From the NCBI RefSeq assembly GCF_046630445.1, contig NC_092341.1, positions 1,185,501 to 1,249,500 on the forward strand: a stretch of DNA of 64,000 nucleotides, read 5' to 3'. Shown here in pieces: positions 39,728 to 54,895 of the stretch. Numbering within the stretch: the first letter of the stretch is position 1; each line of letters starts with the position of its first letter. Source of the DNA: Rutidosis leptorrhynchoides. Its lineage: Eukaryota; Streptophyta; Magnoliopsida; Asterales; Asteraceae. The position numbers and the translations under genes were made by a program. The notes beneath the pieces are model-generated. The model worked only from the letters and a program-made list of their open reading frames with translations. It was not told where the DNA came from and ran no database searches.

Positions 39728-40238
39728 TGTAACAACCCAAACCAATAACCAACCAAATACGGGAAAAAAAAAAATTACAGTGGAGTGCGCCACGCGCACC
39801 ACCTCAGGGTGCGCGGCGCGCACATGTCAGTTTTCAGTTCTGTCCGGTTTGGCAATTTTTCAAATAAAGATCTCCCACTTCCCGACATATTTAGTCGAAA
39901 CGCTTTTCACAACATGTCATAATAGTTAAAACTCACACGATTCAATAATAAAATGAGTTTTACAAAACGGGACCCACATCAGCCGTTTTACGAGTTTCAT
40001 ACAAAACACGAGTTTCGACCACATTAGTTTAAATTCCAAACGACACTAAGAGCATGGTGTTTGGGGTTAAACTACCCAAATCTCGGTCAAACTCCAAAAA
40101 CTATCACATCCAAAAGCGTCCCTATCAAACAAGCAGGAATCTCTAATCCAACCGTACGCCCTTACCCTTGTCAATGCCCGAGCCTATAAAAAGATAAACA
40201 ACGAGAGGGTAAGCTAAAACTTAGTGAATGCAATAATT

Positions 40239-40332
<94 letters not shown>

Positions 40333-41605
40333 CTTACTTTCTTGCACACACTTACAACAAATCCGTATACCTACTAGCAACATAATTAGCATACCATTAT
40401 AATGTATAACGCTAAGTCCTCGATAACACAAGCTAGTATAACAATATCATATAACGCAACAATACAATATGCTACAACACAATACATAAGCATTGATGTT
40501 CACAACATCCATTAGTATTCGAATCCCAAGGCTAGCTCAACAAATGGTATCGTCAACATCGAACTTAATTCCCATTCATCCCAATAAATGTGTAATCGTC
40601 AACATCGAACTTAAACCCACATATAAGGTATCGTCAACATCGAACTTAAAACCCTCATCGAATTTCACTACAATAGCGGTATGGCTTCGTCAACATCGAA
40701 CTTTAAATCCATACATGAGGTATCGTCAACATCGAACTTAAACCCTCATCAAACGTACCAACAATATACTCTAGGATATGGTATCGTCAACATCGAACTT
40801 TAACCCATACCCCACAAGCAAATAAATCATATACATATATATATATATATATAATTATTCCACTCACCTCAACGATTTGGTGATGATTTTATACTTTCGA
40901 ATGCTTCAAAGCCGAGTACCTAATACAATAAGTACCCAGTCAACAAACAAACTTGTTGGGCTAAACACCAACAATTCACTCAAGTGCATTTAATGACTTA
41001 AATGCATTAAATGCCCCATTTTCACCAAAACCGCCACTTAAGGGTTAAGACAATTGTCAATCACTTAAAAGCTAGTGATTAAGGTCTATCAACACTAACT
41101 ATAACACAATTAGGGTAATTCATACCCATAATCCCCAACTAGGTCAATCATTAACCCCTTTGACTCATTTAAAATCAACACACCCATTTCGGGTCATCCA
41201 CTAACCCAACTAACACCCATTTACCAATTAGCTAGGTGTGCTAGTAATTAACTAACCAATTAGGACTCATAAACCTCAATTAACACTTTAAAACCCTAGG
41301 TTAGTTACCATTGAGTCTTCATGACTCCATCTTACCCAAGAACACCCAAAATCTACAAATACGGGTTTTATGTTCTTCGTTTACCCAAACCCTAACCCTA
41401 CACAAAATCAAAGTAAGGAAAACAAGATTAGAGCTTACCACTATAACCACAACATAGCTATCGAGTAGATGAACGACTTTAATACCCGCACTTTAGCCGA
41501 GAACAACTTCTTCCTCTTGGATTTAAGCTTTCTCACTCAAGAAATCACACTCTCTTCAAAATTAAAGTGAAGAAGATAAGGTTGTTGAAAATGGAGTGAA
41601 TGATA
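39728..41605 (-). repeat. T6 5' LTR, left piece
   Basis: Matches 29465-31370 of the 3' LTR and stops at GTGAATGATA where T8 inserted; the remainder is at 51069-51312. It has the outer palindrome pair (39785-39823), the TA array and the six 23-bp motifs. Confidence 0.92.
40243..40331. repeat. (TA)n microsatellite
   Basis: TA array in the T6 5' LTR, shorter than its partner in the 3' LTR. Confidence 0.95.
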
Positions 41606-44385
<2,780 letters not shown>

Positions 44386-44387
44386 GT

Positions 44388-44399
44388 TGGTATCAGAGC
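44388..44399 (+). promoter_or_regulatory. T8 primer binding site (initiator-Met tRNA)
   Basis: TGGTATCAGAGC two bases after the LTR, continuing GGTGGTC as in T3. Confidence 0.9.
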
Positions 44400-44796
44400 G
44401 GTGGTCGTAGCAAACCAGGTCTTACATTAGTGTGTCTAACTAGTGGTTGTTAGGATGCATTAATGAATCTGGACTTCGACCGTGTCTACATGTCAAAAGT
44501 TTTGCTTATCATTTCTAGTCGAAAATCATCTGCTTATCATCCTTAGGAAATTACCTGCTTATCATTCATAAGTCTAGACACGTTTTACTGCATTTACTGC
44601 ATTGATAGTGTATAGATGAATTCTTATCTTAGCATATCTGTTATTGCGAACTTTGACTGATATCTTTTCAAAGATTCTCCGTAATTTACGGGATTTTGGT
44701 ATTATATATACATATGTAAATTATGTATTGAAGAGTACCAAATCTAACTCCTATAATCTATTCCATACCAAAAATTCATTTTCCCCATTATACAAA

Positions 44797-45243
44797 ATGG
44801 ATTCCGCAACTAGTTCGAATTCTTCAGATTCCGACAGTTATGCCGATATAAATTTTCATTCGGGCTCCGAAAGCAGCGTCACCGGAATGGATCAACCAAT
44901 TTCCCATCATCTATTCTGGATGAATTGGGGATGGGTTCGTAATATACTAAATCACTGGAGACAAGAAGAAGGTGATCCATTCCATCCACCAAATTGCCCT
45001 CTTGGCGATGAACCTGAAGCACTTACCGGCGAACCTATTCGAAACACCATTTTCTCTCTCATTTCTAGAGTATCTCGTCACGATTATATACTATCCCATA
45101 TTACAAATCTTGTTCATTCGCTCGCTCCAACCGCCAATCATCCCGGTGTACTAGCAGAAGTTAACGAACTTCGCGCTCGCGTGACGGCTTTGGAGAACAT
45201 GGTGCGAAGGTTGCAAACACCGGCAGCAGCACCAGCAGCATAA
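44797..45243 (+). CDS. T8 small ORF, 148 aa, Ser-rich and coiled-coil, unknown function
   Basis: The only intact ORF of T8. The ATG at 44797 is chosen because homology with T3 begins there; the frame is open from 44644 but the extra residues are not conserved. Residues 1-35 are Ser/Asp-rich. The middle holds WGWVRN, GDPFHPP, PLGDEPE and LTGE. From about 115, HPGV leads into heptad-like EVNELRARVTALENMVRRL and an Ala/Pro end. There is no zinc knuckle, membrane segment or catalytic motif. The T3 homologue keeps the same motifs without frameshift apart from stops and one short deletion. The protein could be a reduced Gag, a packaging helper or an accessory product of the autonomous partner. I do not recognise the family. 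Leader hairpin homology suggests the ORF lies upstream of where autonomous relatives start Gag. Confidence 0.6.
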   Translation: MDSATSSNSSDSDSYADINFHSGSESSVTGMDQPISHHLFWMNWGWVRNILNHWRQEEGDPFHPPNCPLGDEPEALTGEPIRNTIFSLISRVSRHDYILSHITNLVHSLAPTANHPGVLAEVNELRARVTALENMVRRLQTPAAAPAA

Positions 45244-45625
45244 TCAGCACCACCATCAATAACATCAACAATACCATCATCACCACTAACAAACAACATC
45301 CGCATCACACGTCTCGACATCATAATCTGTCCCACAAACATCAACATCATACGCACCATTGATACTAAGGAGTACCAACAATAATGAACGATGAAGTATT
45401 GATCCATAACTTCATTGATATTCTGAGAAGAATATGTGGTTTCAAAAAGTTTTAGAGATTTCTTATTCTAGCTCAAACCGAAAAGCAAATGAGATTAATA
45501 TCATATTAACTCATTAAATTCATGATTTCATCTGAAGAAAATATATATATATATATATATGTTTTCATAAAGATTGTAATTAAAAGTTCTTTTGTACAAA
45601 ATATTAATGGTGAAATTTTTTTTAA

Positions 45626-45642
45626 CGGGTAAGTAATACCCG
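45626..45642 (+). other. CGGGTA hairpin in T8, like the T2 leader
   Basis: CGGGTA (45626-45631) pairs with TACCCG (45637-45642). The preceding TTTTCATA-rich sequence resembles that before the T2 hairpin at 7367, marking a likely shared leader segment. Confidence 0.5.
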
Positions 45643-45936
45643 AGGAATAATTTGATTTCATCTTAATAAGTTACATTGTACATTCGTCGAAGCTGATTCA
45701 ACAGTCATTTACTATCCTACTTACAACCACCGATATACGTATCCGTTCACCGCAGAATAACCATTTTCATTCAATTTCATATTTGGATTTTGACTTTCCA
45801 GAATCCAACAAGTGGCATATGAAGAAAACATATGACAAAATAAAATCTGTTAGAAACAAACAAATTAACTATGAAAAATTTTGTTAAGAATCCACGCTAA
45901 CTGTTCCAGCTAACTGTTCCTAGCTAACTGATTACA

Positions 45937-46001
45937 TTTTATTTATCGTAGTTTATTTATCGCAATTTAATTATCGCACTTTTATTTATCGTCATTTAAT
46001 T
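45937..46001 (+). repeat. Athila-LTR-like fragment inside T8
   Basis: Repeated TTATTTATCG and TTAATTATCGCA units match the reverse complement of T4 LTR positions about 25240-25330. Confidence 0.5.
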
Positions 46002-46021
46002 TCTGTAACTATTTTACACAC

Positions 46022-46335
46022 TTTAAATATCGGGACACGTATACAATGTTTTGACATATCATATCGACGCATCTATATATATTATTTGGAATCACCATAG
46101 ACACTCTATATGCAGTAATGATCGAGTTCTCTATACAGGGTTGAGGTTGATTCTACAATAATATATATAGTTTGAGTTGTGATCGAGTCTGAGACGTATA
46201 CGGGTCACGACACGTATTATATAATTCGTATATTATATATTAAACTATATATGAATTATTGGACTGTTACTGTGGACTATCGACTGTGGACTAATGACAT
46301 TGAACAATTAAAATGAATTAAAATATTGATTATAA
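46022..46335 (+). repeat. Family C LTR-like fragment inside T8
   Basis: GACACGTATACAATGTTT, CATAGACACTCTATATG, ATACAGGGTTGAGGTTGATT and TAGTTTGAGTTGTGATC occur in the same order and spacing as in the T2 LTR at about 14130-14310. T8's own LTR lacks this block. Confidence 0.65.
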
Positions 46336-47296
46336 CATAGGAAACTAAACATTTCTTCAAGATTGCCACTTGATTTCATCTTAAACCTCATTGTATCTCG
46401 ACGATTACAATCAGCGTTCAAATCTATCATGATTCTTAAAAACAACTCAACCGAGAGGATAAACCAACCGCACTTCATCTACGGAAGAAAAGATTGATAC
46501 ATATAGTTATGCACCTGAAAAACCCTCAGAAACTGAGTACACGTTTGACACGTATCTGTTCTAGTTCCTTTGACATTGTTATTACCGAAGATCGTTTTGC
46601 AATCCCTTTCCAAAGTAGCTAATTTTATCACAGCTCCAGCAAGTCAACTCCGACTTTTCATCCGAAACAACTTTATTATAACCGCGATATATATGCGTAC
46701 TCTTTATTATTACTGGGGAACCTTTTATATTCCACAATATTACCATCAGCGATTAATCATTCTAAAAACACAATTCTCCTGAAACTACCTCGGTTTGATA
46801 ACCGATGACCCAGATCAGTTAACTTTGAAAATGCTGATGAAGCAGCATGTTGTAAATGATCTTAATGGCCAAAAGTTTGATGATAAAGAAAGGAGTGTTA
46901 GGAACGCTCGATAGAAAATTTAGTACCGAAAAGCGGATTATGCGAAACTATGAAGAAAGCCGTGGACAAATCACAAAGAATAAGTTTGCCTTCAAAGAAT
47001 CCAAATGATTCTGTGCCTGCTGAAATCGTTAGCAAACATCTTATTTCTCATTCTAAACCTTCACAGACAAATCTTCTTCATCATCCATTGATATTAGAAA
47101 TTCTAAGATATTCTCGTATGTTCTATTATAAATATCCTCCATATTTCTGGCGATATTTTCACAACTATTCTTATCTGAGATCATTTATCTCTCCGTAATA
47201 TCTGCAACATAAAAGAAACTGTGTTAGTTTCTAAATTCTGAAACCTTCGAGTTTAAAATATGAATGTTTTGAAGTAGTGTTGGGAACTGAAGCATG

Positions 47297-47350
47297 GATT
47301 AGTATAATATAATGACACTTGATCAACGTCATTATATTACAGTAAGTCAT
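47297..47350 (+). other. Hairpin in T8 interior, like the T1 leader hairpin
   Basis: TAATATAATGAC (47305-47316) pairs perfectly with GTCATTATATTA (47328-47339). Weaker outer arms are GCATGGATTA and TAAGTCATGC. A second hairpin, CATGATGA/TCATCATG, follows at 47369-47396. The inner arm sequence TAATATAAT/ATTATATTAC is the same as at 239-264. Confidence 0.55.
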
Positions 47351-48254
47351 GCTGAGTTTCTAATAAAGCATGATGATTCACAGTACCGTCATCATGTGCC
47401 ATTTACACGACTCTTACATTCTATCTAATCTCTAAACATATCAAGAGAATATTTTTCTGGATGACTCGGTCATCTCCAGGGTATTCTGGTAATTTAACAA
47501 ATCAAAATCGTTCTATTACCATTTTCTTCTTAGAGCATTGGCTACGTTCATTCTGAATTTCATATCTACGAATTTCAGACCATTACTCGCTTGACTCGAA
47601 GTCGGGAAGAGAAAACGAAAGCATGAAGCTCCGAAAAATAAGGAAGAATATAAACTCCGATAATAACCCCGAAATTACAAACCGTGTATATCGATGCAGA
47701 TAGCAATATAGAGACACGGGAGAATTAGAAACACTATAAACACAAGAGTATAGTAGAAGTAAATAGATTCTTCTGGTGGTAGATGAAAAAGAAGAATGCC
47801 AGATATAAAAGTTAGGAGTATATCAAGAATCAGGACTGGATGGAGCATATTGATGAATGCTTTAAAGTAAGAATCAAGGGAGAAAGAATAGAAGGTGTGA
47901 GTCGTGGAAAATAAGGAAACGAATGGGTGAATTTATAGTGAAATATCCGACAGAGCAATCGAAACAGATTATTGCATATAATAAAAGAAGATCCTGATTT
48001 CCTTAATCACCAAAGAACCAAATCTTATTACGTAAGATTCTCTTTAAATCCCTTAAATCCCGGAAATCAATCATAACTACGTCATCGGTTAAGACGAATA
48101 TATTTTACTCATCTCACTCTTTTACGATAGTCTCATTTATATTCTTCGCATAATCGAATCGTTTTATCTACATTACTCAATGATGATAAAACTCCATTAT
48201 CATCTTATATTTGTCATGAAAACCTTCTTATTGTTATCCATAACAACCTCTATC

Positions 48255-48291
48255 AAATTTCGGGGACGAAATTTCTTTAACGGGTAGGTAC
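48255..48291 (+). promoter_or_regulatory. T8 polypurine-tract region
   Basis: AAATTTCGGGGACGAAATTT, then CTTTAACGGGTAGGTAC before the LTR; nearly the same as at 12089-12123 in T2. Confidence 0.65.
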
Positions 48292-50235
48292 TGTAATGAC
48301 CCGGAATTTTCCGACCAAATTATACTTATGAGATTAATATTTACATAAATTAAACCATACCAACATGATAAACAATCCAAATTGTTGAGACTTGTGTTTT
48401 TGAAAAGAGTTTTACACAACGTTTGACCGCCCAATATGACCGATGATATCACGAACTATATAACATACGATAATTATACGTTTGTGTATATATATGTATT
48501 TATATATATTTAACATGATTTAAGGATGGTTTAACATCTCATTGTGTACTAATGACAATGAGTTATAAGTATATTTTGAAACTACTAACTTAAGTTTTCA
48601 AAACGATAACTATACGTAACATTCTTTGATATATATACTTATAATCTATAACGCTTATACATGTATCGTATATATAATGTATTTAATCACTTTTTAAGGA
48701 CTTAAATACATAAAACAATATAAGTATATTCACAAAAGATAGCTATATTTGAATTCTCGTTCCGTTTCCTCAAGATTTCTATACGTATATCTAGGGTATA
48801 TGTACCCGTATCATACCCATCTTCTATACGTATTTGCTATTGGTATATACACATCAAATCAACATCCTAATCAACATTATTACTGCCCTAGATATGAGGT
48901 AACTAGGATTTGTCAAGTAGTATGAATTATTACTAAGAAAACAAAATTAGGAATCCTTTTCTTTCTTTATAAACTAAAAACGTTTTTATAAATGAACACC
49001 ATTTCTTCACTCCATTTTCTCATATCTACACCCTCATTTATCTCTCAAAATACTCCTAACTTCATACTTGATCATCTCCAAGCATTTTCCCCATCATTTA
49101 GCTTCAATTACAAGCTTTAAACACCATAAGAATACTCTTTCAAGAACATATCAAAATAACCACCCATTTGAAGAAGTTTACTTCCAACCTTTTGATCTAA
49201 CTCCACCACTCTTTGATTCTAAGATTATTTCTTATCTTTTGCAGTAACTTTGTCCAAGTAACTTGAGGTAGTAACCTTTTTCATAATCTTATCCAATTCA
49301 TATTCATATAGCTATCTTATTTTGTGGTATAAAATTTTAACAACAAGAACAGGGTTTGAATGATTTCAAACTTGTTCGCAAACTAAATAGATCCTTCTAA
49401 CTTGACTTTTAAAATACTTCAAGACCTGTAATATATCATAATGATATGCTAACCTAACAAAATATAACTTGGTTTTACAAAGAACATCTTAAAAACTGAA
49501 TCTACGTCGTCAGAGTGCAACCGGGGGCTGTTTTGGGTTGGATAATTAAAAACCATCTTGAACTTTAAATTGGAAGTTCATGTTCTGGAAAAATAATATT
49601 TCTTATGAATATGTTAACACATAAAAATTTCATGGTTTAACTCAAAGTGTAAGTATTTTTAGAAAAATGATCATTAAATGTTGTTTTTATGATGGAAAAT
49701 GATCACTTTCATAAGTTTCACAAAAGTTTGACCTATAACCTATGATTTCGAATACAAACTAAGGTATTTTCAGTTCATATTCTTAAAATTTGACTCGATC
49801 CAAGGAAGTGGCAAGTTGAACCAACAAAAACGGAGTTGTAATGAAGAAACTACGACTAAAACAAGATTGGGTATCCGAAGCTAGTTTAGCTACGAAAATA
49901 TTTGGAGAAAAAGTAAATTAATCATATCTTTTCTAATTAATATGATATTTTATATATAATTACTTATGATTTGATTTTATATATTTCAGGACCACCCGTA
50001 AACAACACGAGAAGATTAATCATAAGACCTCATGATTGTACGCAACACGTCATTTGACAACACGGTACTTTATGTACGCAACACGTCATTTGACAACATG
50101 GTACCATGGGTCGAGATTAATTCTGATCAATACGAATACGATGGGGTCTTTATTTATTTTATTTAAGCAACTAATTGTGGACCACTAACATCGGACTGCT
50201 AACTACGGACTAAGAAAATATTAAAAGTATTAAAA

Positions 50236-50326
<91 letters not shown>

Positions 50327-51063
50327 ACGATTACTTAAAAAGAAAATATGTTGATATATTATATATATGGTTAGGTTCGTGATATCTATCGGAGACCAAG
50401 TTGAATTAAATACCTTCAAGGCAAAAGTGAGTTTCATTTGCTCCCTTTTTAATTGCTTTTGCAATATATATTTTTGGGCTGAGAATACATGCGCTGCTTT
50501 TATAAATGTTTACAAAATAGACACAAGTACTTAAAAATATATTCTACGTTGAGTTGTACCACTGGCATATTTCCCTGTAGCTTGGTAACTACTATTTACA
50601 TGGGCATTGTAAACGCGAATCCTGTTGATAGATCTATCGGGCCTGACAACCCCAACCGGACTGGACGACCAGTATTCAACGGTTGCACAGTACTTCGTTT
50701 TGGTGACTACACTTGGTACGGTGTAGTGAGATTTCATAATAAAGGGAATATGCGACGTTGATTAAATGTTAAGTATGGTTACCAAGTGCTCAACCACTTA
50801 GAATGCTTTACATACACTTGCGAGTGTATTATGTTTATGATTATGAAATCTTGTGGTCTATTAACATATTGAAATGATTGTTATGATAAACCTATGAACT
50901 CACCAACCTTTTGGTTGACACTTTAAAGCATGTTTATTCTCAGGTACGAATTAAGTCTTCCGTTGTGCATTTTCTCAATATAAGGACATTACTTGGAGCC
51001 AATCATCACAATGGGACCAAATATTGATGACTTCGTCCAGGTAGATTAGGACGGGTCCTTTCA
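48292..51063 (+). repeat. T8 3' LTR (family D)
   Basis: Matches the 5' LTR along its full length. Mini-hairpin at 50904-50917, TA array at 50238-50323. Confidence 0.93.
50238..50323. repeat. (TA)n microsatellite
   Basis: TA array in the T8 3' LTR. Confidence 0.95.
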
Positions 51064-51312
51064 TGATACCCCAAGATCTGACCTACTTGCCTCCAACTCG
51101 TCCACAAGTGAAATTACCAAAATGCCCATCAAAATATCTGAATAAAACAAACAGAACCCGGCTACAGTGAGGAGTGCGCCAGGCGCACCCCTAAGTGTGC
51201 GCTGAGCGCACCTTGCTCAGTTCGCCCTCTAACCTCTGTTTTAATATACAAGGTCACCCACACTTCATGTGCCCTATTTACTCTGCTGTACAATGAAGAT
51301 TAGGGTCTTACA
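51064..51312 (-). repeat. T6 5' LTR, right piece
   Basis: Continues the T6 LTR after the T8 target duplication (51064-51068). It carries the inner palindrome pair (51174-51211) and ends GGGTCTTACA at the T5 junction. Confidence 0.92.
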
Positions 51313-51605
51313 CTAGGTGATACATGCTTCTGCACATTATTTTTGATACTTGCTTGGATGTTGTGTATATATGCATACATGGAGCATCTTTTGGATTACT
51401 TTCAAAATTGTGTCGCATAGGTTTCATTTGTACATTAAACATTGTAATGTAACTAGTCGTGGAACTACCTTTGTAAACTTGAAACACTTTTACATTTGAA
51501 ATGAATGCGACATATTTTGGTCAAACGTCATTTTAAAGACTTATGACCACATAACGGGACCTAAGTAGACGGCGCCATCAATGACGATTTTGTCGGGTCG
51601 CTGCA
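51313..51605 (+). repeat. T5 3' LTR, right piece
   Basis: After the ctagg duplication, the family A LTR resumes at TGATACATGCTTC and follows the T1 LTR to its end at GCTGCA. The next bases, tctgt, are the expected T5 target duplication. Confidence 0.9.
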
Positions 51606-53504
51606 TCTGTCTCCTTCACCTGCTCGAAAAATTCTGTCAACATACAATGTATATGGATTAAGATTTCAACAACACTGTATAACACTTTAATGATTGAATT
51701 ATTTATTATATTTATGAACTAGTTGGCTCTTATATGCATATAGAGAGTGTGACTCCAATTGTTTTAACATACATCAAAAACCACGAGCCTCAAACAATGG
51801 TCATCACCAGTTCTTATTTTTTGCTCGATCTAAACTCCAACACCTTCATTGTCTTACTCATAACCTTAATCTATCTATCTTTATCTTCTCTCACAAAAAC
51901 ACAACAAACCATCTATCTATATTTTGTTTCGTTCTCAAACTGCAAACGAGGAACCCCTTCACACCATCTTCAACCATTATCCAACATCTTTCTGTTGTTC
52001 AAACGCTCATCAATATTAACTGTTCTTATCTTTTGTCTTGCCAAACGCCAAAGCAAACCCACTTTTATGTTTTCTCCGTTGATGTATATGCTACTACCAC
52101 CAACTCACTTAAACGCGATCAATCAAACTCACTTCACCACCACCGTGAACCTCACACCTTCAATCGATCACCACTCAAGAACACAAAAAGGTGAACCTGC
52201 TACTGTTTTAGAAGTATTTATTGTCTGCTCATTTATCATCATCGAACACCACTTTGTTCAAATTTGCTATTATTCGGTTTAGTTGTCACTGCCTACATCA
52301 ACCACCATTGCTTAAGACTTCTGCCATAAAACCAAGGACTCAAAACATTTATGTAAACCGCTATATCACTGTTTGTTGCCTGCTAATTATCTTTTGTTGA
52401 CCAGACGAAAACTATCCAATCACCATCACCACTATTGCATCACCAGCCGATCACCACCTCTACACCACCCTTGATAAACACCCTATTCGATCACCATAAT
52501 CAACAACCCGTTTCACCACCTTTATGATCGAAACCCTTTTATATTTATTTTTTCTTTTCCAATCAGCGCTGCTGCATATTTTTGTTTTAAACGAGCCAAA
52601 CAATCTAATTCTTTCTCATTCTGTTCGGATTCCAGCCTTCTTAAATCACCATGATCAAGATCTGTCGATGCTCTTGAAGCTGCGTTTTCTTTTCTTTCTT
52701 CGTTTCTAAAACAACAAGAGTTGTGATGAGGATCATGTTGATGAAAGGATAAGAAGATGTGTAGTATGTGTACACAGTTTAGAATTGTTATCATGGATAT
52801 ATAGGATTTTTCTTTACAGCGCATTATTAAGATAGTAAAATATGATTGGACTTAGTGGCCGACAATTGAATCAATGGACAACCCATTTGATTATTTAATT
52901 CACATGCTACCATATTCTATTCTTTTATTATTAACCGAACCCCACATATGCAACTTGTGAATACAATAGCTATTCCCTAAATATATCGAACCACTTGCTT
53001 CTTTCAATTTGGGGCCGAGAGAATCCAGGAGGTTGTTGGGCTGTTGGTTAAAAATATAGAACTGCAAGGGCTGTTTTGTTAGTCGCTGAAGTGGACTATG
53101 GTCCAATATCAAATAGATTAATTCATGGCCATCTGTATTATTAATGCTTGTGTTCTATCAGTCGAGTAAATTATAATCATGATGATCATGATGAGATGAA
53201 GTTAATAATGATTAAAAAGATATATGATAACGATGATGATGATAGTAATGCTTCGAATATGGTTTGATAAGGATGATCGTGATTAAGAAAAGTGAAGAAT
53301 GATGATATGAAATGATACATGGTGATACGAAATAAAGATAATGATGAGGTAGTGTTATGATGATCTTGATGATGATTGTGATGATAGAAATGGTGATATG
53401 ATAGCAAGAATGACTATAGTGATAAAGGATTTGATGATGATAATGAAGTTGTTGATAATGGTATAGATGATTGTGAATAAGATCGATGATAATGATGATG
53501 AACG
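51606..53504. other. Unassigned region, possibly host or eroded element
   Basis: About 1.9 kb in which I recognise no LTR, primer site or polyprotein motif. The 182-aa frame at 51734-52282 has no domain-like pattern. 53170-53500 is rich in GATGAT and may be the eroded start of T9. One short candidate coding stretch lies at 52522-52824. Confidence 0.4.
52522..52824 (-). other. Possible coding exon fragment
   Basis: The minus frame gives 100 aa. Its last 60 residues are hydrophilic, with a varied composition, and look helical (for example TDLDHGDLRRLESEQNEKEL), ending KGFRS and TAA. A TTGTTTTAG that could be a splice acceptor lies just before this part. No family is recognised and no partner exon is seen; it may be chance or a relic. 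Confidence 0.22.
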
Positions 53505-53576
53505 GTTTATAGAATGAAGAAGATAGATATAGAAAACGGGTTAAATAAATTCGGTTATGAAGTGATCAGAAAAACA

Positions 53577-53647
53577 GGAATAGCTGAATGATTTAAGGGT
53601 ATTTCGGGTTAGCGGGAGGTCGCGGGTTCAAACCCGGGACTTGGGCA
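53577..53647 (+). pseudogene. tRNA-like sequence inside the T9 LTR
   Basis: 71 nt homologous to 18434-18503: a degenerate A box (TAGCTGAATGATTTAAG), a strong B-box region (GCGGGTTCAAACCCGGG), then T8 (53648-53655) and (ATT)n. It does not fold as a full cloverleaf. Confidence 0.5.
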
Positions 53648-53692
53648 TTTTTTTTAAGTGCTATTTCTTTGAGGTAGTTTACTTATTACTCA

Positions 53693-53817
<125 letters not shown>

Positions 53818-54530
53818 GTTATTTATTATTATTAATATTATCATTATTATTATTACAACACATGTTACTTACATAAAATGTATCTAACACATATATAATA
53901 CATATGTTAATATTACAAACTATTTTTTTTTCAAAATAAAATATTATTATTTATTATTAATTAAATTACATATAAGATATAAATATATTTTAATACAACC
54001 TTATATATAAATTTTAATATATCATATATGTTTTAATTAAAATACTTTAATAAGAATCCGATATATATAAATATTAACTATGTAATTAAAATATATAAAA
54101 TAGATATAATTAATATATTTATTTAGGGTAACATATAAATCATTAATAAAACTAGTATATTAATAATATCAACTTGTTTAAATCTTATTATATGTTTTAA
54201 TATATATATAAATGATATAGGTTCGTGAATCCAAGGACAACTCTGCATTGTTCAGTTCCGTCATATGCATATTTTTACTACAAAATATCGTATAGTGAGT
54301 TCATTTGATTCCCTTTTACTCTTTATATTTTTGGGACTGAGAATACATGCGCTGTTTTTATAACTGTTTTCTTAAATGCTTTTGAGATATATTTTTGAAC
54401 TGAGAATACATGAACTGTTTTTATAAATGATTGACGAAGTAGACACAAGTATTCAAAACTACATTCTATGATAGAATTATTTGGATTCAGAGGTTCAATT
54501 TCTATAAAGATTGGATTATCTACCATCGGT

Positions 54531-54895
54531 GAGATGATTTTGTCATTGCACGCATGCATTAGCTCCCGAAATGGTTCGATTTTGTAGTTAGTAACAGAGA
54601 GATGATTTTGCATTGCACGCACGCATTAGCTCCCGTTTTAGCTACCATCGGCGAGATGATTTTGCATTGCACGCACGCATTAGCTCCCGATGTATTGTGT
54701 TGTATTGTATTCGATTTTGTAGTTAGTAACGGAGAGATGATTTTGCATTGCACGCACGCATTAGCTCCCGTTTTAGCTACCCTCGGAGAGATGATTTTGC
54801 ATTGCAAGCACGCATTAGCTCCCGTTGTAAAATTATATAGTATTAACTACCACGGTGAGATGATTTTGCATTGCACGCACGCATTAGCTACCGTT
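54531..54895 (+). repeat. 37-bp minisatellite, six interspersed copies (unit 1)
   Basis: Copies of GAGATGATTTTGCATTGCAC plus GCACGCATTAGCTCCCG start at 54531, 54599, 54653, 54734, 54788 and 54857, with spacers of 17-45 bp, some of which are themselves repeated (CGATTTTGTAGTTAGTAAC). Both strands read open because unit lengths keep frame; neither is taken as a gene. Copy in unit 2 at about 57186-57550. Confidence 0.88.

Larger units (their letters stand above)
45244..48254 (+). other. T8 non-coding interior, mosaic
   Basis: No long ORF. Recognisable pieces are a T2-leader-like hairpin (45626-45642), an Athila-LTR-like stretch (45937-46001), a family C LTR-like stretch (46022-46335) and a hairpin like that of the T1 leader (47297-47350). 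The rest is unassigned; the short ORFs at 46570-46782 and 46950-47198 lack any support. Confidence 0.65.

Noticed and set aside
46570-47198. Small ORFs in the T8 interior as extra proteins
   Set aside because: They are short, have no motif and no second copy to compare, and lie in mosaic non-coding sequence.
51734-52282. 182-aa ORF in the unassigned region
   Set aside because: The composition is low-complexity (Thr, Ser, Leu, Ile) with no domain, no conserved start context and no support.
54531-54895. CRISPR-like pattern of repeats and spacers
   Set aside because: There are six 37-bp repeats with unequal, partly repeated spacers inside a plant LTR, with no cas genes. It is a minisatellite.
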